A stretch of 64,000 bases of DNA. It comes from Marinomonas sp. KMM3893. Its GTDB lineage: Bacteria; Pseudomonadota; Gammaproteobacteria; Pseudomonadales; Marinomonadaceae. Position 1 is the stretch's first letter, and the number at the start of each line of letters is the position of its first letter. The notes beneath the pieces are model-generated. The model saw only the letters and a list, made by a program, of their open reading frames with translations, ran no database searches and was not told where the DNA came from. Below are positions 8,305-19,579 of this stretch, one piece after another. The translations under genes were made by a program, and so were the position numbers. Location of the stretch: NCBI RefSeq assembly GCF_004352855.1, contig NZ_SJSC01000001.1, positions 620,001 to 684,000 on the forward strand. Direction: 5' to 3'.

Positions 8305-8928
8305 TTAATGCAGTGTATGGGACTTTTCATCTTCTGTGGATATGGTTTGAATTTCTGGGTGGTTAAACTGAGCCAGCCGTAAAATAGAGGACTCAATATT
8401 GTCTTGCCAAAATTGAATTTCTTCGTCCACCATGCCTTCTAGCTTTACCCAGCCCGCTTCGGTACCAAAGAGACGCACCGATGCCAGTACATCATCATAA
8501 AAATCTCGATTGGTTTCATCCAAACCCAGACCAATTAGGCGAGAACCTCGCATAAAGCCCACACACCATTCTTCCACAACAACCTGACTTTCTCCACCGT
8601 CTACTTCTTGCTCTAAATACACAGGGTAAAGGTCACCGTGGACAATCGTGTTCATGGTTTCCATGTACATGATCAAAACAAGACTTAGAAACTCATCTTC
8701 TTCCTCTGACGACGCCCATGCTGGCTGATCTTCATCAGCCCCCCAAATAGCGCTCAACCAAAAGTCTGGGGCAAGCTCTTGTTCAGAGCAACCAATGGCG
8801 GTTAAAAAGCCATCTAACTCTGACACACAAAGAATAGATCTATCGGTTCCAAGCGTGGACAAATAGTGATCTAGACGCTCATAAAGCGCCTCTTCACTAA
8901 TGACGTTAGGATCTTCGTTATCAGACAT
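8305..8928 (-). CDS. UPF0149 / YecA family protein
   Basis: 207 residues, acidic and helical. The YecA/UPF0149 hallmarks are a motif like ELDGFLTAIGCS near the N-terminus and VVEEWCVGFMRG in the middle. The C-terminus lacks the SEC-C zinc motif found in E. coli YecA. No activity is established for the family. ATG at 8928 is preferred because a GGAA sits 9 bp upstream; a GTG at 8943 is the alternative and would add five residues. Downstream it shares a bidirectional terminator with the aminotransferase gene. Confidence 0.8.
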   Translation of the reverse strand: MSDNEDPNVISEEALYERLDHYLSTLGTDRSILCVSELDGFLTAIGCSEQELAPDFWLSAIWGADEDQPAWASSEEEDEFLSLVLIMYMETMNTIVHGDLYPVYLEQEVDGGESQVVVEEWCVGFMRGSRLIGLGLDETNRDFYDDVLASVRLFGTEAGWVKLEGMVDEEIQFWQDNIESSILRLAQFNHPEIQTISTEDEKSHTLH

Positions 8929-9083
8929 GTAATTGTGTTCCACTTTGTTGCTGGTTTCTCTAAGTGTAACCCGTCTTTATTAGACTTGCTGATGAAACAC
9001 TTAAATTCGATAAACAGGGTATTTCAGCACTCTAGACAGAATGCGGTAAGAAAGCGCCTTTTTAACAAAGGCGCCTTGTCATA

Positions 9084-10985
9084 TTACGCCTCAACAATCG
9101 CTAGGTTTCCGTAAGTCTCTAGCCAATGTTTACGATCTCCTGCGCGTTTTTTTGACAGCAACTTATCCAGAAGTTCACCCGTATCTAATGGGTCTTCCAT
9201 GGTTAATTGGATCAAGCGACGGGTGTCTGGTGCCATTGTCGTTTCACGCAGCTGAGAAGGGTTCATCTCACCCAAGCCTTTGAAACGCTGAACGTTTGGT
9301 GTACCGCGTTTGTTCTCGGCCTGCATTTTATGCAAAATGATGTCTTTTTCTTCATCATCCAAGGCATAGGAGACTTCTTTCCCTAAGTCGATTCGGTAAA
9401 GCGGCGGCATGGCAACAAACACGTGCCCAGCTTTCACAAGGCTTGAGAAATGACGAACAAATAACGCACACAGTAGAGTCGCAATGTGCAGCCCATCGGA
9501 ATCGGCATCCGCTAAGATACAAATTTTTCCATAACGTAATCCAGCCAACTCATCTTCACCAGGGTCCACTCCCAAGGCGACAGAAATATCATGAATTTCC
9601 TGAGAGCCCAGCACCAGGCTAGAATCCACTTCCCAAGAGTTTAAAATTTTGCCTCGCAGCGGCAAAATGGCTTGGAAATCTTTGTCCCTTGCTTGCTTAG
9701 CAGAACCACCAGCTGAATCCCCTTCCACTAAGAAAAGTTCACTTCGGCTTGAATCTTGACCAGAACAATCCGCTAATTTACCTGGTAACGCAGGACCTTG
9801 TGTGATCTTTTTACGAACCACTTTTTTGCTGGCTTTTAAACGCTTCTGCGCACTATTAATCACTAAATCCGCGATCTTTTTACCGTCTTCAACGTGCTTG
9901 TTCAGCCATAAACTAAACGCATCTTTAGCGGTTGCAGAAATAAACGGCACAATCTGACGAGACGATAAGCGCTCTTTCGTTTGCCCTGAAAATTGAGGCT
10001 CTTGAATTTTAGCGGAGAGCACATAACTGCAGCGATCCCAGACGTCTTCTGCTGTGAGTTTAACGCCACGCGGTAACAAGTTATGGAAATCACAAAACTC
10101 TCGAATCGCTTCCAATAAACCGGTACGCAAACCATTAACGTGTGTCCCGCCTTGCGCAGTAGGAATCAGGTTAACATAGCTCTCTGTGATCAACTCTCCG
10201 CCTTCTGGCAACCATTGTACTGCCCAGTCAACCCCTTGCGTTTTTTCGGTCAAGCCGCCTAAAAATGGCTCATCTGGCAATAACTCAAACCCTTCGTTGG
10301 CTTGTGCTAGATAGTCTTTTAGTCCGTCTTGGTAAAACCACTCTTCACGTGCTTCTTCAGCGCCACTTTGGTCAATGAAGATCACATGCAAACCAGAACA
10401 CAAAACGGCTTTGGCTTTTAATAAATGCTTAAGACGCGATAAAGAATACTTAGGACTGTCGAAATACTTTCCGTCGGCGGTAAATTTGACCTTTGTGCCT
10501 GTGTTTTTCTTACCTACCGTGCCTATTTCGGCCAACTCAGAGACTTTAAAACCGTCAGCAAAACCGATTTGATATTGTTTGCCATCACGCTTAACAAACA
10601 CTTCCAATGAGGTCGATAAGGCGTTCACCACTGACACGCCCACACCATGTAGACCACCAGAAAACTGGTAATTATCCCCAGAGAATTTGCCCCCAGCATG
10701 GAGCTTGGTGAGGATCAACTCGACCCCAGACACCCCCTCTTCTGGGTGAATATCAACAGGCATACCACGGCCATTGTCTTCCACACTGACTGAGCCATCT
10801 TTATACAAAATGACCTCGATGCGATCAGCATGCCCTGCTAACGCCTCATCCACTGAGTTGTCTATAACTTCTTGTGCTAAGTGATTGGGGCGTGTTGTGT
10901 CGGTGTACATTCCTGGACGTTTTTGTACTGGCTCTAGGCCACTCAACACTTCTATCGATCCGGCGTTATATTCTTTAGCAGACAT
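9084..10985 (-). CDS. parE: DNA topoisomerase IV subunit B
   Basis: 633 residues, the same size class as E. coli ParE (630). The GHKL ATPase domain comes first (EVIDNSVDEALAG, DNGRGMPV, GGLHGVGVSVVNALS), then the transducer domain, then the TOPRIM domain with LFLVEGDSAGGSAKQARD and the acidic DADSDG. ParE pairs with ParC to decatenate chromosomes. The ATG at 10985 aligns with the start of E. coli ParE and is preferred over an upstream TTG at 11003. It is the last gene of the nudF-acyltransferase-yqiB-yqiA series, with about 135 bp between yqiA and parE. Confidence 0.96.
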   Translation of the reverse strand: MSAKEYNAGSIEVLSGLEPVQKRPGMYTDTTRPNHLAQEVIDNSVDEALAGHADRIEVILYKDGSVSVEDNGRGMPVDIHPEEGVSGVELILTKLHAGGKFSGDNYQFSGGLHGVGVSVVNALSTSLEVFVKRDGKQYQIGFADGFKVSELAEIGTVGKKNTGTKVKFTADGKYFDSPKYSLSRLKHLLKAKAVLCSGLHVIFIDQSGAEEAREEWFYQDGLKDYLAQANEGFELLPDEPFLGGLTEKTQGVDWAVQWLPEGGELITESYVNLIPTAQGGTHVNGLRTGLLEAIREFCDFHNLLPRGVKLTAEDVWDRCSYVLSAKIQEPQFSGQTKERLSSRQIVPFISATAKDAFSLWLNKHVEDGKKIADLVINSAQKRLKASKKVVRKKITQGPALPGKLADCSGQDSSRSELFLVEGDSAGGSAKQARDKDFQAILPLRGKILNSWEVDSSLVLGSQEIHDISVALGVDPGEDELAGLRYGKICILADADSDGLHIATLLCALFVRHFSSLVKAGHVFVAMPPLYRIDLGKEVSYALDDEEKDIILHKMQAENKRGTPNVQRFKGLGEMNPSQLRETTMAPDTRRLIQLTMEDPLDTGELLDKLLSKKRAGDRKHWLETYGNLAIVEA

Positions 10986-11121
10986 GCGTATTTGTTCTTC
11001 CAAATTGAGATTACGATACCAAGGTAAAATACAGTATCGAGTTAGGATGTAAATAAGATGGTCTAGAGTCTATCACTGGAGTTGAAGCCTGTGAAATCGA
11101 CCACCTACTTAGCCAATGTAA

Positions 11122-11712
11122 TTACACTTTGATTCCTGCGAAATGCAAAATATCGCTGGCAAATCGCTCAAAGCCAATAAACCGATGATCGCCATTGGCT
11201 TCACAGGTCAATTTGCCGATTTGAGGAAAGGCGCTTAGCGCCACGCGATAATCCAGCACCTCATCGCCTTCTTGCAGCATCAGCCAATAACGCTCCGGCG
11301 TCGGCTGTGAAATCACCAAGGTGCTGAGTTCATCCATGTGCTCATGGGTCAATTCATAATGCTCATCAGTATAAGGATTATATTGTGCCCCTACATGATC
11401 AACTAATAAACGCGGCGCTTGCATTGCTGGGTTCACCAACACCGCTTTTATCTGAAACTTTTCAGCCAAATAGCAGGCATAAAAACCTCCTAATGAACTG
11501 CCAACTAGCGTCATTGTGCCAGCACCGTGGGTCTCAAGATAAGAGCCTATGATCTCTTCTAATAAGGCGATGGCTTGCGCGGGCTGCCATGGCAACCGCG
11601 GAGATAAAAAACCACCCGCTTTGCCAATCTCAGCCATGGCTTCACTTAAAACCAAGGCTTTATGGGAGCGTTCTGAACTATTAAATCCGTGAATATAGAG
11701 CAAGCTATTCAA
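11122..11712 (-). CDS. yqiA: YqiA-type alpha/beta hydrolase (esterase)
   Basis: 196 residues. N-terminal LLYIHGFNSS supplies the oxyanion-hole region, GSSLGG near residue 69 is the nucleophile elbow, and NGDHRF near the C-terminus supplies the catalytic His. Length and motifs match E. coli YqiA, an esterase for short acyl esters. The neighbourhood (yqiB upstream, parE downstream) is conserved with enterobacteria and pseudomonads. No signal peptide, so cytosolic. Confidence 0.9.
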   Translation of the reverse strand: MNSLLYIHGFNSSERSHKALVLSEAMAEIGKAGGFLSPRLPWQPAQAIALLEEIIGSYLETHGAGTMTLVGSSLGGFYACYLAEKFQIKAVLVNPAMQAPRLLVDHVGAQYNPYTDEHYELTHEHMDELSTLVISQPTPERYWLMLQEGDEVLDYRVALSAFPQIGKLTCEANGDHRFIGFERFASDILHFAGIKV

Positions 11713-11783
11713 CCCAGCACCCTCTCAAATCGTGGTTTATAAAATGGGAAACTCAAAGATGCTTTCTCAATAAAAGAGAGAGC

Positions 11784-12260
11784 CTAGGCAAACTGAAAAT
11801 AAGGCGTTTCGTACAGGCGATGTCCGTGCTTTAGACACAGCTCTAATAAATCAGACAGCTGCTGATTCAAACGGAATTTTTCGTCTTTGTGGTACATGTC
11901 CCCATTAGGATAAGGGTAGCTACCACTGTACTGACGATGCCCATCGGTAATTTCAGCAATACCCACATCATGATATAAACGCACCGTCATGACGACCTTG
12001 CTATCAAACAGCAATTCATTTGAACTCTCTGGCCCAAATTCTAACAACACTTCTGACGTGAAGCGGCTTTCTTTGCCAAGAGACAAACACAATCTGCTCT
12101 CTTGGTCGCCTGCACTGTGAATCGAAAAATGCCATGCCTTTTCTTCCTCGTGCCCGCGCATCAGCTTAACCACACGGCGATAATTCAACTCGCCAAGCAG
12201 TTGTAAGCTGGATAAATCAGGGACGTACTGTTTTGACATTTGCTCTATTACCTCAGTCAT
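11784..12260 (-). CDS. yqiB: YqiB, DUF1249 family protein
   Basis: 158 residues of the DUF1249 family, recognised by MTVRLYHDVGIAEI and YPYPNGDMYHKDEKFRLNQ, close to the corresponding stretches of E. coli YqiB. Function unknown. The start ATG at 12260 overlaps the stop of the upstream acyltransferase in an ATGA, which suggests translational coupling. In E. coli the next gene would be cpdA; here it is yqiA directly. Confidence 0.9.
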   Translation of the reverse strand: MTEVIEQMSKQYVPDLSSLQLLGELNYRRVVKLMRGHEEEKAWHFSIHSAGDQESRLCLSLGKESRFTSEVLLEFGPESSNELLFDSKVVMTVRLYHDVGIAEITDGHRQYSGSYPYPNGDMYHKDEKFRLNQQLSDLLELCLKHGHRLYETPYFQFA

Positions 12261-13234
12261 TCTTGTGATGAACTTCCTTCTGTCAGAACCTCTTTCAACG
12301 GCATCACATTCGATTTCATAGCCGCCAATTGGCTTGCTATTCTGTTGTCTTTATCGTGCCAGTATAGATTAAACCAAACAAAGAAGTCTTCACGATCCTT
12401 TTTTGCCGCTTGGTAATCAGGCTGTAACATGGTCTCTGGCAGTGCGACATCTCTTACTATCACTTGCGCGGCGGTCAATCGGCCGCACAGCAAATCCCAA
12501 AAAGAAATATTTTCCTGTCCGTATAAAACATTGATATCGGTAATCCTAGAAAACTTCCCTGGCATGGCTTGCAAGACAAACCCAACACCACCAGCTTTTG
12601 GCTTCAGTAGGTACTGATACGGCGACCTTTGCTGTTGCTGCTTCTTAGTCGAAAATCGGGTGCCTTCTACAAAACTTAGCACCGAATTAGGACGCTGGAT
12701 AAAACGCCGGCAAGATTGTCTCGTTGTTTCTAAATCCTTGCCGATAAGGTGCGGCGACTTCTGCAATTTGGCTTTACTGTAGCGTTTCATAAAAGGAAAC
12801 CCCATCAGCCAAGTCGCTGAACCCACTAAAGGCAACCAGAACAATACCTGTTTCATAAACACACGAGGCAGCGGACGACGGCCATTAAGTTGCGCCAAAA
12901 TAATATACACATCCGCCCAAGATCTATGATTGGCCACCATTAAATGCCAATGTTCAAAATCTTTAACCATGTTCTCATCAAGTTGCCAATAAACACCAAG
13001 CACTCGCTGGAACCACCATTCGTTAGTGGTAATCCAACCGGCAAAGCAGCGGTCGTAAAGCTGCTCTGTGCGTGCCAATCCACCGCGTTTTTGCAGCAGA
13101 CGAACCAGGGCAAACACATGCATCAAGCCGGCCCAAAACAACACATTCCCACACATAAAGAAAAAGGACAGAACACCTACTATTGGCTGTATAACGCTCA
13201 TCCGCCCTAATCCCAACGTCGTTTTTTGTTTCAT
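12257..13234 (-). CDS. YihG-like 1-acyl-sn-glycerol-3-phosphate acyltransferase family protein
   Basis: 325-residue membrane-associated acyltransferase. A hydrophobic N-terminal segment (about 12-45) precedes the PlsC/LPLAT core: NHRSWAD carries the catalytic HX4D, FMKRYS and KDLETTR follow, and FVEGTRFS is the EGTR acceptor-binding motif. These resemble E. coli YihG, which transfers acyl chains to lysophosphatidic acid. Its position between nudF and yqiB, with an ATGA overlap into yqiB, is unusual compared with E. coli. Start ATG at 13234 lies 6 bp after the nudF stop. Confidence 0.87.
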   Translation of the reverse strand: MKQKTTLGLGRMSVIQPIVGVLSFFFMCGNVLFWAGLMHVFALVRLLQKRGGLARTEQLYDRCFAGWITTNEWWFQRVLGVYWQLDENMVKDFEHWHLMVANHRSWADVYIILAQLNGRRPLPRVFMKQVLFWLPLVGSATWLMGFPFMKRYSKAKLQKSPHLIGKDLETTRQSCRRFIQRPNSVLSFVEGTRFSTKKQQQQRSPYQYLLKPKAGGVGFVLQAMPGKFSRITDINVLYGQENISFWDLLCGRLTAAQVIVRDVALPETMLQPDYQAAKKDREDFFVWFNLYWHDKDNRIASQLAAMKSNVMPLKEVLTEGSSSQE

Positions 13235-13240
13235 GGTCGA

Positions 13241-13858
13241 TTAACACCAACGCTTTAATAGCTTGTCTTTGTTTAGCGCAAACCATTGCAACCCCATAAT
13301 AGTACTGGCGTTTTCCACATCGCTATCGAGCAACGCAATGGCGTCATCTGCGTCCAGAAGATGCAGGCGAATGTCTTCGTTTTCTTCATCCAAACCATGA
13401 GTACGGTTAATATCCACAGCGCTGGCGTCAAACTCACCAGCATACATACGAAGGTATTCCACCAACCCACCAGGTGAAGGCACAAATTTAAAGAGGTACT
13501 CAAGACGCTTTACAGTAACGCCTGCTTCTTCCAATGACTCACGGCGCGCGACCTCTTCGTCGTCTTCCCCTTCTTCGACCATACCGGCCACCAATTCAAT
13601 CAACCAAGGTGATTCGCTTTTTGGTAAACTTGGACGAAACTGCTCAATCAACAGCACTTTATCAGCCACAGGGTCAAACAAGAGAACGCATACAGCATCG
13701 CCACGTACCATCATTTCACGGGTCATGGGTTGGCTCCACTCACCGTTGAATTTTTTGTGTTTCAAGGTCAGTTTATGCATTTCAAAAAAGCCTTTGTAGA
13801 CACATTCATCGTTAATGATGTCCACATCTTTCTGACTATAGGTCGGTTTAAAAGCCAT
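13241..13858 (-). CDS. nudF: ADP-ribose pyrophosphatase (Nudix hydrolase)
   Basis: 205 residues, matching NudF (about 209). The Nudix box is complete: GMVEEGEDDEE is followed by VARRESLEEAG, giving the GX5EX7REUXEEXGU pattern that binds Mg2+. The downstream SPGG is also typical of ADP-ribose pyrophosphatases. It hydrolyses ADP-ribose to AMP and ribose 5-phosphate. It is the first gene of the minus-strand cluster towards parE and is divergent from tag (137 bp apart). Confidence 0.92.
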   Translation of the reverse strand: MAFKPTYSQKDVDIINDECVYKGFFEMHKLTLKHKKFNGEWSQPMTREMMVRGDAVCVLLFDPVADKVLLIEQFRPSLPKSESPWLIELVAGMVEEGEDDEEVARRESLEEAGVTVKRLEYLFKFVPSPGGLVEYLRMYAGEFDASAVDINRTHGLDEENEDIRLHLLDADDAIALLDSDVENASTIMGLQWFALNKDKLLKRWC

Positions 13859-13995
13859 AATTATTCATCCTATTTCGTGGCGTGTTAAGATTTCTTAGCA
13901 TGCTCAACAAAGTGACAACGTAGAGAATTCTGAAATCCAGATGACGCTATCAAATCAACAAGGTATGCTCATTTCTTGATTAAGGAGACAAACTG

Positions 13996-14553
13996 ATGGA
14001 AGCTGTCCGTTGTCATTGGTGTCTAGGCTCGCCAGAGTACATTCAATACCATGATAAAGAATGGGGAAAACCCGTTTATGATGACCAAACATTGTTTGAG
14101 TATATTGTACTCGAAAGCGCTCAAGCGGGTCTAAGTTGGATCACTATTTTACGCAAACGTGAAGGTTATCGGTCTGCTTTTCACCAGTTTGACCCTCAAA
14201 AAGTGGCCACCATGACCGAGCAAGACATAGACAGATTAGTGCTCAACCCTGATATTGTTCGTCATCGTGGAAAAATCAGCGCGACGATAAAAAATGCGCA
14301 GGCTTTTTTGACCATTGCAGAAGAGTTTGGCTCATTTAGTCAGTATTATTGGTCTTTTAGCGACCACAAAGTAATCGAAAACACCGTACATTCGATGGCC
14401 GATGTGCCAGCCATTACGACGCTTTCTAGCAAAATAGCCAAGGACATGAAAAAACGCGGTTTTCATTTTTTCGGCCCAACCACCTGCTATGCTTTTATGC
14501 AGGCAACGGGCATGGTCAATGACCATTTAGAAAACTGCTGCGCACGCCATTAA
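13996..14553 (+). CDS. tag: DNA-3-methyladenine glycosylase I
   Basis: 185 residues, E. coli Tag-like (187). The zinc-binding residues are present: Cys near residue 6 (RCHWC), His in YHDKEWG near residue 19, and His plus Cys in NDHLENCC at the C-terminus. ESAQAGLSWITIL is the conserved substrate-pocket region. It excises 3-methyladenine from alkylated DNA. ATG at 13996 follows AAGGAGA. A hairpin overlapping the stop may help end the transcript before pseB. Confidence 0.95.
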   Translation: MEAVRCHWCLGSPEYIQYHDKEWGKPVYDDQTLFEYIVLESAQAGLSWITILRKREGYRSAFHQFDPQKVATMTEQDIDRLVLNPDIVRHRGKISATIKNAQAFLTIAEEFGSFSQYYWSFSDHKVIENTVHSMADVPAITTLSSKIAKDMKKRGFHFFGPTTCYAFMQATGMVNDHLENCCARH

Positions 14554-14563
14554 CTTATGGCGT
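14544..14563 (+). terminator. Hairpin overlapping the tag stop codon
   Basis: ACGCCAT (14544-14550) pairs with ATGGCGT (14557-14563) across the TAA. The following sequence is only modestly T-rich, so termination is possible but not certain. It lies just upstream of the pseB promoter. Confidence 0.4.
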
Positions 14564-14580
14564 CAGTGTCTTGATTTTAT

Positions 14581-14607
14581 TAATGTTTTCCGTCGGCTTG
14601 CCGATAA
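14581..14607 (+). promoter_or_regulatory. Sigma-28 (FliA) promoter of the pseB-pseC-pseF operon
   Basis: TAATGTTT (14581-14588), exactly 11 bp, then GCCGATAA (14600-14607). Against the enterobacterial FliA consensus TAAAGTTT-N11-GCCGATAA this is 7/8 in the -35 and 8/8 in the -10. It is on the coding strand, 87 bp before the pseB ATG. Confidence 0.85.
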
Positions 14608-14610
14608 TAG

Positions 14611-16860
<2,250 letters not shown>

Positions 16861-16864
<4 letters not shown>

Positions 16865-17562
16865 GCCAAACACGTCCCTCTCAGCGTATTGCCGTGATCC
16901 CTGCACGCGGTGGTTCACAACGCATCCCACGTAAAAATATCCGTTTACTTAATGGCAAGCCACTCATTGCTTACTCTATTGAAAGCGCGTATGCGAGCCA
17001 ACTATTTGACCGCATTATTGTCTCAACAGACGATGACGAAATTGCCGCTGTAGCACGAGAATATGGCGCAGAAACGCCCTTCATGCGGCCTGCTAATTTA
17101 GCCGATGCATTTACCGGAACCACCCCTGTTATGCAGCATGCTCTGCGCTTTCTAACCGAGCTGGGGCAAGCGCCAAGCGAAGCCTGTCTGATATACGCGA
17201 CCTGCCCTTTGCTGCGCGCCGATGACATTATTGAAGGCTTTAAAGCGTTAGAAAATGCCAGCTTTTGTTTCTCAGCCAGCACCTTTGATTTTCCTATCCA
17301 ACGCGCATTATGCCTAAACAACGAAGGCAAACTCACCACCTTGTTCCCAGAGCACATCGGCAAACGATCGCAAGATCTGGTCGAAGCCATTCATGATGCC
17401 GGCCAATTCTATTGGGCGACGACTGAAAGTTGGTTAACAGATGGTCATATCTTTGGCGAAAGGTCGAAACCCATTATGCTACCGAGACACCGAATTCAGG
17501 ATCTGGACACAGAAGAAGACTGGCAGCGTTTAACTCAATTGATGAAGCTGAATAGCCCATAA
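16861..17562 (+). CDS. pseF: Pseudaminic acid cytidylyltransferase
   Basis: 233-residue CMP-nonulosonate synthetase. VIPARGGSQRIPRKNI is the CTP-binding loop; STDDDEIA and DLDTEEDW are the later conserved segments. It activates pseudaminic acid to CMP-Pse for transfer to flagellin. ATG at 16861 overlaps the pseC stop (ATGA). It ends only 11 bp from the convergent pseG stop. Legionaminic or related nonulosonates would use very similar enzymes, but the PseB/PseC/PseG/PseI set argues for the pseudaminic series. Confidence 0.9.
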
Positions 17563-17573
17563 AGGCACTGTTA

Positions 17574-18554
17574 TTACGCAACTAACGCGTTATGAATTAT
17601 TTGCGCAACACGAACAGAGCCTTGTCCATCAACCAGCGACTGAGCCGTTACTCTAGACGCTTGCCGCCAAGCGGAATCAGACCAAGCCAGCAATACGTGA
17701 TGCACTAATGTCTCAATCTGATCGCTTCGCTTTGCCTCAGGGAGATCATCAAAACGAACCCACTGGCACCAGCCCAGCGGTACATGTTCTTCTAAAGAGC
17801 GCGTTTGATTATCAGCGACTTGAGCAAACACGGTCGGCACTCTCATACACGCCAGCTCAAATAAGGTCCCACCCGCCGCCGCAATCGCAAGCCTTGCGTT
17901 CGCCATGAACGGCCTGACTTCCACGACCCCTTGCGCAAGCTGAATTCCATACTGCTCTGAAAAAGCCTTAACAGCCTCACTATTGGCAGCATTTTTACCT
18001 AACAAGACCTGTATTTTCTCTACTGGAAAAGCATGACGTAGCAAAGACTGCAAAATACCCAATGTCAGCATAAGTGGGTCTGTGCCACCTAATGTAATCA
18101 ATAATTTTTCAGGGGGAGCAATAACAGGCTCCGCAGGAGCGGAAAACTCAGGACGCAGCAAGGCAAATTGAGGTCCGGTTAAAGGCGTGATAACACGCGT
18201 AGAATAGCGTTCATGAAGTGGGTTCAACACCCATCTAGCAGGGAATGCGCCTCGATCATTCATATCGTCCAGCACGAATAAATTGGTTTGTTGCTGGTAT
18301 ACCTTTTCGATATCAGAAGCTTGGTATTGGTAGTGGTCCAAAATGACGAGATCTGCCTCCATGGCAAGCATAAGAAATTCGCATTCATCATCAATCAGGC
18401 GATCATTCAATTCAGAGAAAGCCGCGCAATCACGATGCACAACAAACTGACATTGCCAGCCAAGCGCTTGCAATGCCACCACCAATGCCTGACAACGCAC
18501 TCTGTGTCCCATGCCGATTTGCACAGACGCATCGGCACGGATTAGAGCTTTCAT
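17574..18554 (-). CDS. pseG: UDP-2,4-diacetamido-2,4,6-trideoxy-beta-L-altropyranose hydrolase
   Basis: 326-residue GT-B-like hydrolase that removes UDP before PseI acts. GMGHRVRCQAL near the N-terminus contains the catalytic-His loop (GMGHxxR) typical of PseG and MurG relatives. LLITLGGTDP and AAAGGTLFELA are the nucleotide-binding segments of the C-terminal half. No GNAT acetyltransferase domain is fused. The start ATG at 18554 overlaps the pseI stop (ATGA); five upstream residues in an open frame are not used. It is the last gene of the minus-strand series. Confidence 0.87.
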   Translation of the reverse strand: MKALIRADASVQIGMGHRVRCQALVVALQALGWQCQFVVHRDCAAFSELNDRLIDDECEFLMLAMEADLVILDHYQYQASDIEKVYQQQTNLFVLDDMNDRGAFPARWVLNPLHERYSTRVITPLTGPQFALLRPEFSAPAEPVIAPPEKLLITLGGTDPLMLTLGILQSLLRHAFPVEKIQVLLGKNAANSEAVKAFSEQYGIQLAQGVVEVRPFMANARLAIAAAGGTLFELACMRVPTVFAQVADNQTRSLEEHVPLGWCQWVRFDDLPEAKRSDQIETLVHHVLLAWSDSAWRQASRVTAQSLVDGQGSVRVAQIIHNALVA

Positions 18555-19570
18555 TCCATCAAATCCCAAAACAACGGCTGACCTTTTTGCACATCCGATG
18601 CCAGTGTTCTGCCCACCACCTCAGACCAATGCTTAGGCGCTAAACCCAACGAAGGACGAATGATTTTCAAATGCTGATCAGACAATACAGTGCCAGAGGG
18701 AAGGTCTTGAGTGATATAGATTGAGCGACGGTATTTCTTGGCCTTTTGCTCGGCTTCAGAGCCACCATAAGTCACTGTGCCTAATGCCTCTTTGGCACTT
18801 CTGCAGGTTTCAACCAAGGCTTTCATTTCCGCAGGCTCCATAGAAAAAGCCGCATCGACGCCTCCTGCACTGCGATCGAGAACAAAATGTTTTTCGATCA
18901 CGGTGGCGCCTAATGCCGTCGCAGCAACCGCAGCACCAATCCCCTGAGTATGGTCCGATAAACCGACTGAACAGCCTGTGCGTTTCGCTAAATCGGCCAT
19001 GGTGAGCAAATTAGAGTCGGCTATTTTAGCAGGGTAAGTACTGGTGCATTTAAGCAGGGTAAGAGGGTTATCCCCTATTGCTCGAATCGCCGCAATGGCT
19101 TCTTCAATTTCTTCAAAGCTCGCCATGCCAGTCGACATTATGATTGGCTTTCCCGTTTTTGCCACCGCTTGAATCAAAGGAATGTCGGTCATTTCAAACG
19201 AGGCAATTTTGTACAAGGGCACATCCAATGACTCAAGAAATGCCACTGCGCTCAAATCAAAAGGAGAGCTAAATGCAACGAGTCCCAAGGACTCAGCGTA
19301 TTCAAATAAAGGCTTATGCCATTCCCAAGGTGTCGATGCTTTGGCGTATAAATCGTATAAATTAGAGCCGTGCCATAAACTGTCGCTTTCCGACACCATA
19401 AACTCACCATGACGAACATCTAACGTCATGGTATCGGGCGTGTAGGTTTGTAACTTAATCGCATCAACGCCTGCTTTTGCAGCGGCCGTGATCATTGATT
19501 TTGCTAACTCAAAATTCTGGTCATGATTGCCAGAAAGTTCGGCAATAATAAAAGGCGTATTTTCAAACAT
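18551..19570 (-). CDS. pseI: Pseudaminic acid synthase
   Basis: 339 residues with the NeuB architecture: a TIM barrel (IIAELSGNHDQNFELAK, DAIKLQTYTPD, IMSTGMASFEEIEEA, GLSDHTQGIGAAVAA, IEKHFVLDR) followed from about residue 280 by a SAF/antifreeze-like domain (RRSIYITQDLPSGTVLS). It condenses the PseG product with phosphoenolpyruvate to form pseudaminic acid. PseI and legionaminate or sialate synthases are close; PseI is favoured by the neighbouring pseB, pseC and pseG. It lies 9 bp after maf. Confidence 0.9.
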   Translation of the reverse strand: MFENTPFIIAELSGNHDQNFELAKSMITAAAKAGVDAIKLQTYTPDTMTLDVRHGEFMVSESDSLWHGSNLYDLYAKASTPWEWHKPLFEYAESLGLVAFSSPFDLSAVAFLESLDVPLYKIASFEMTDIPLIQAVAKTGKPIIMSTGMASFEEIEEAIAAIRAIGDNPLTLLKCTSTYPAKIADSNLLTMADLAKRTGCSVGLSDHTQGIGAAVAATALGATVIEKHFVLDRSAGGVDAAFSMEPAEMKALVETCRSAKEALGTVTYGGSEAEQKAKKYRRSIYITQDLPSGTVLSDQHLKIIRPSLGLAPKHWSEVVGRTLASDVQKGQPLFWDLME

Positions 19571-19579
19571 AATTAAGCG

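Noticed and set aside
16971-17390. 139-codon open frame antisense to pseF
   Set aside because: The plus-strand frame is an unmistakable cytidylyltransferase; the antisense frame has no recognisable domain.
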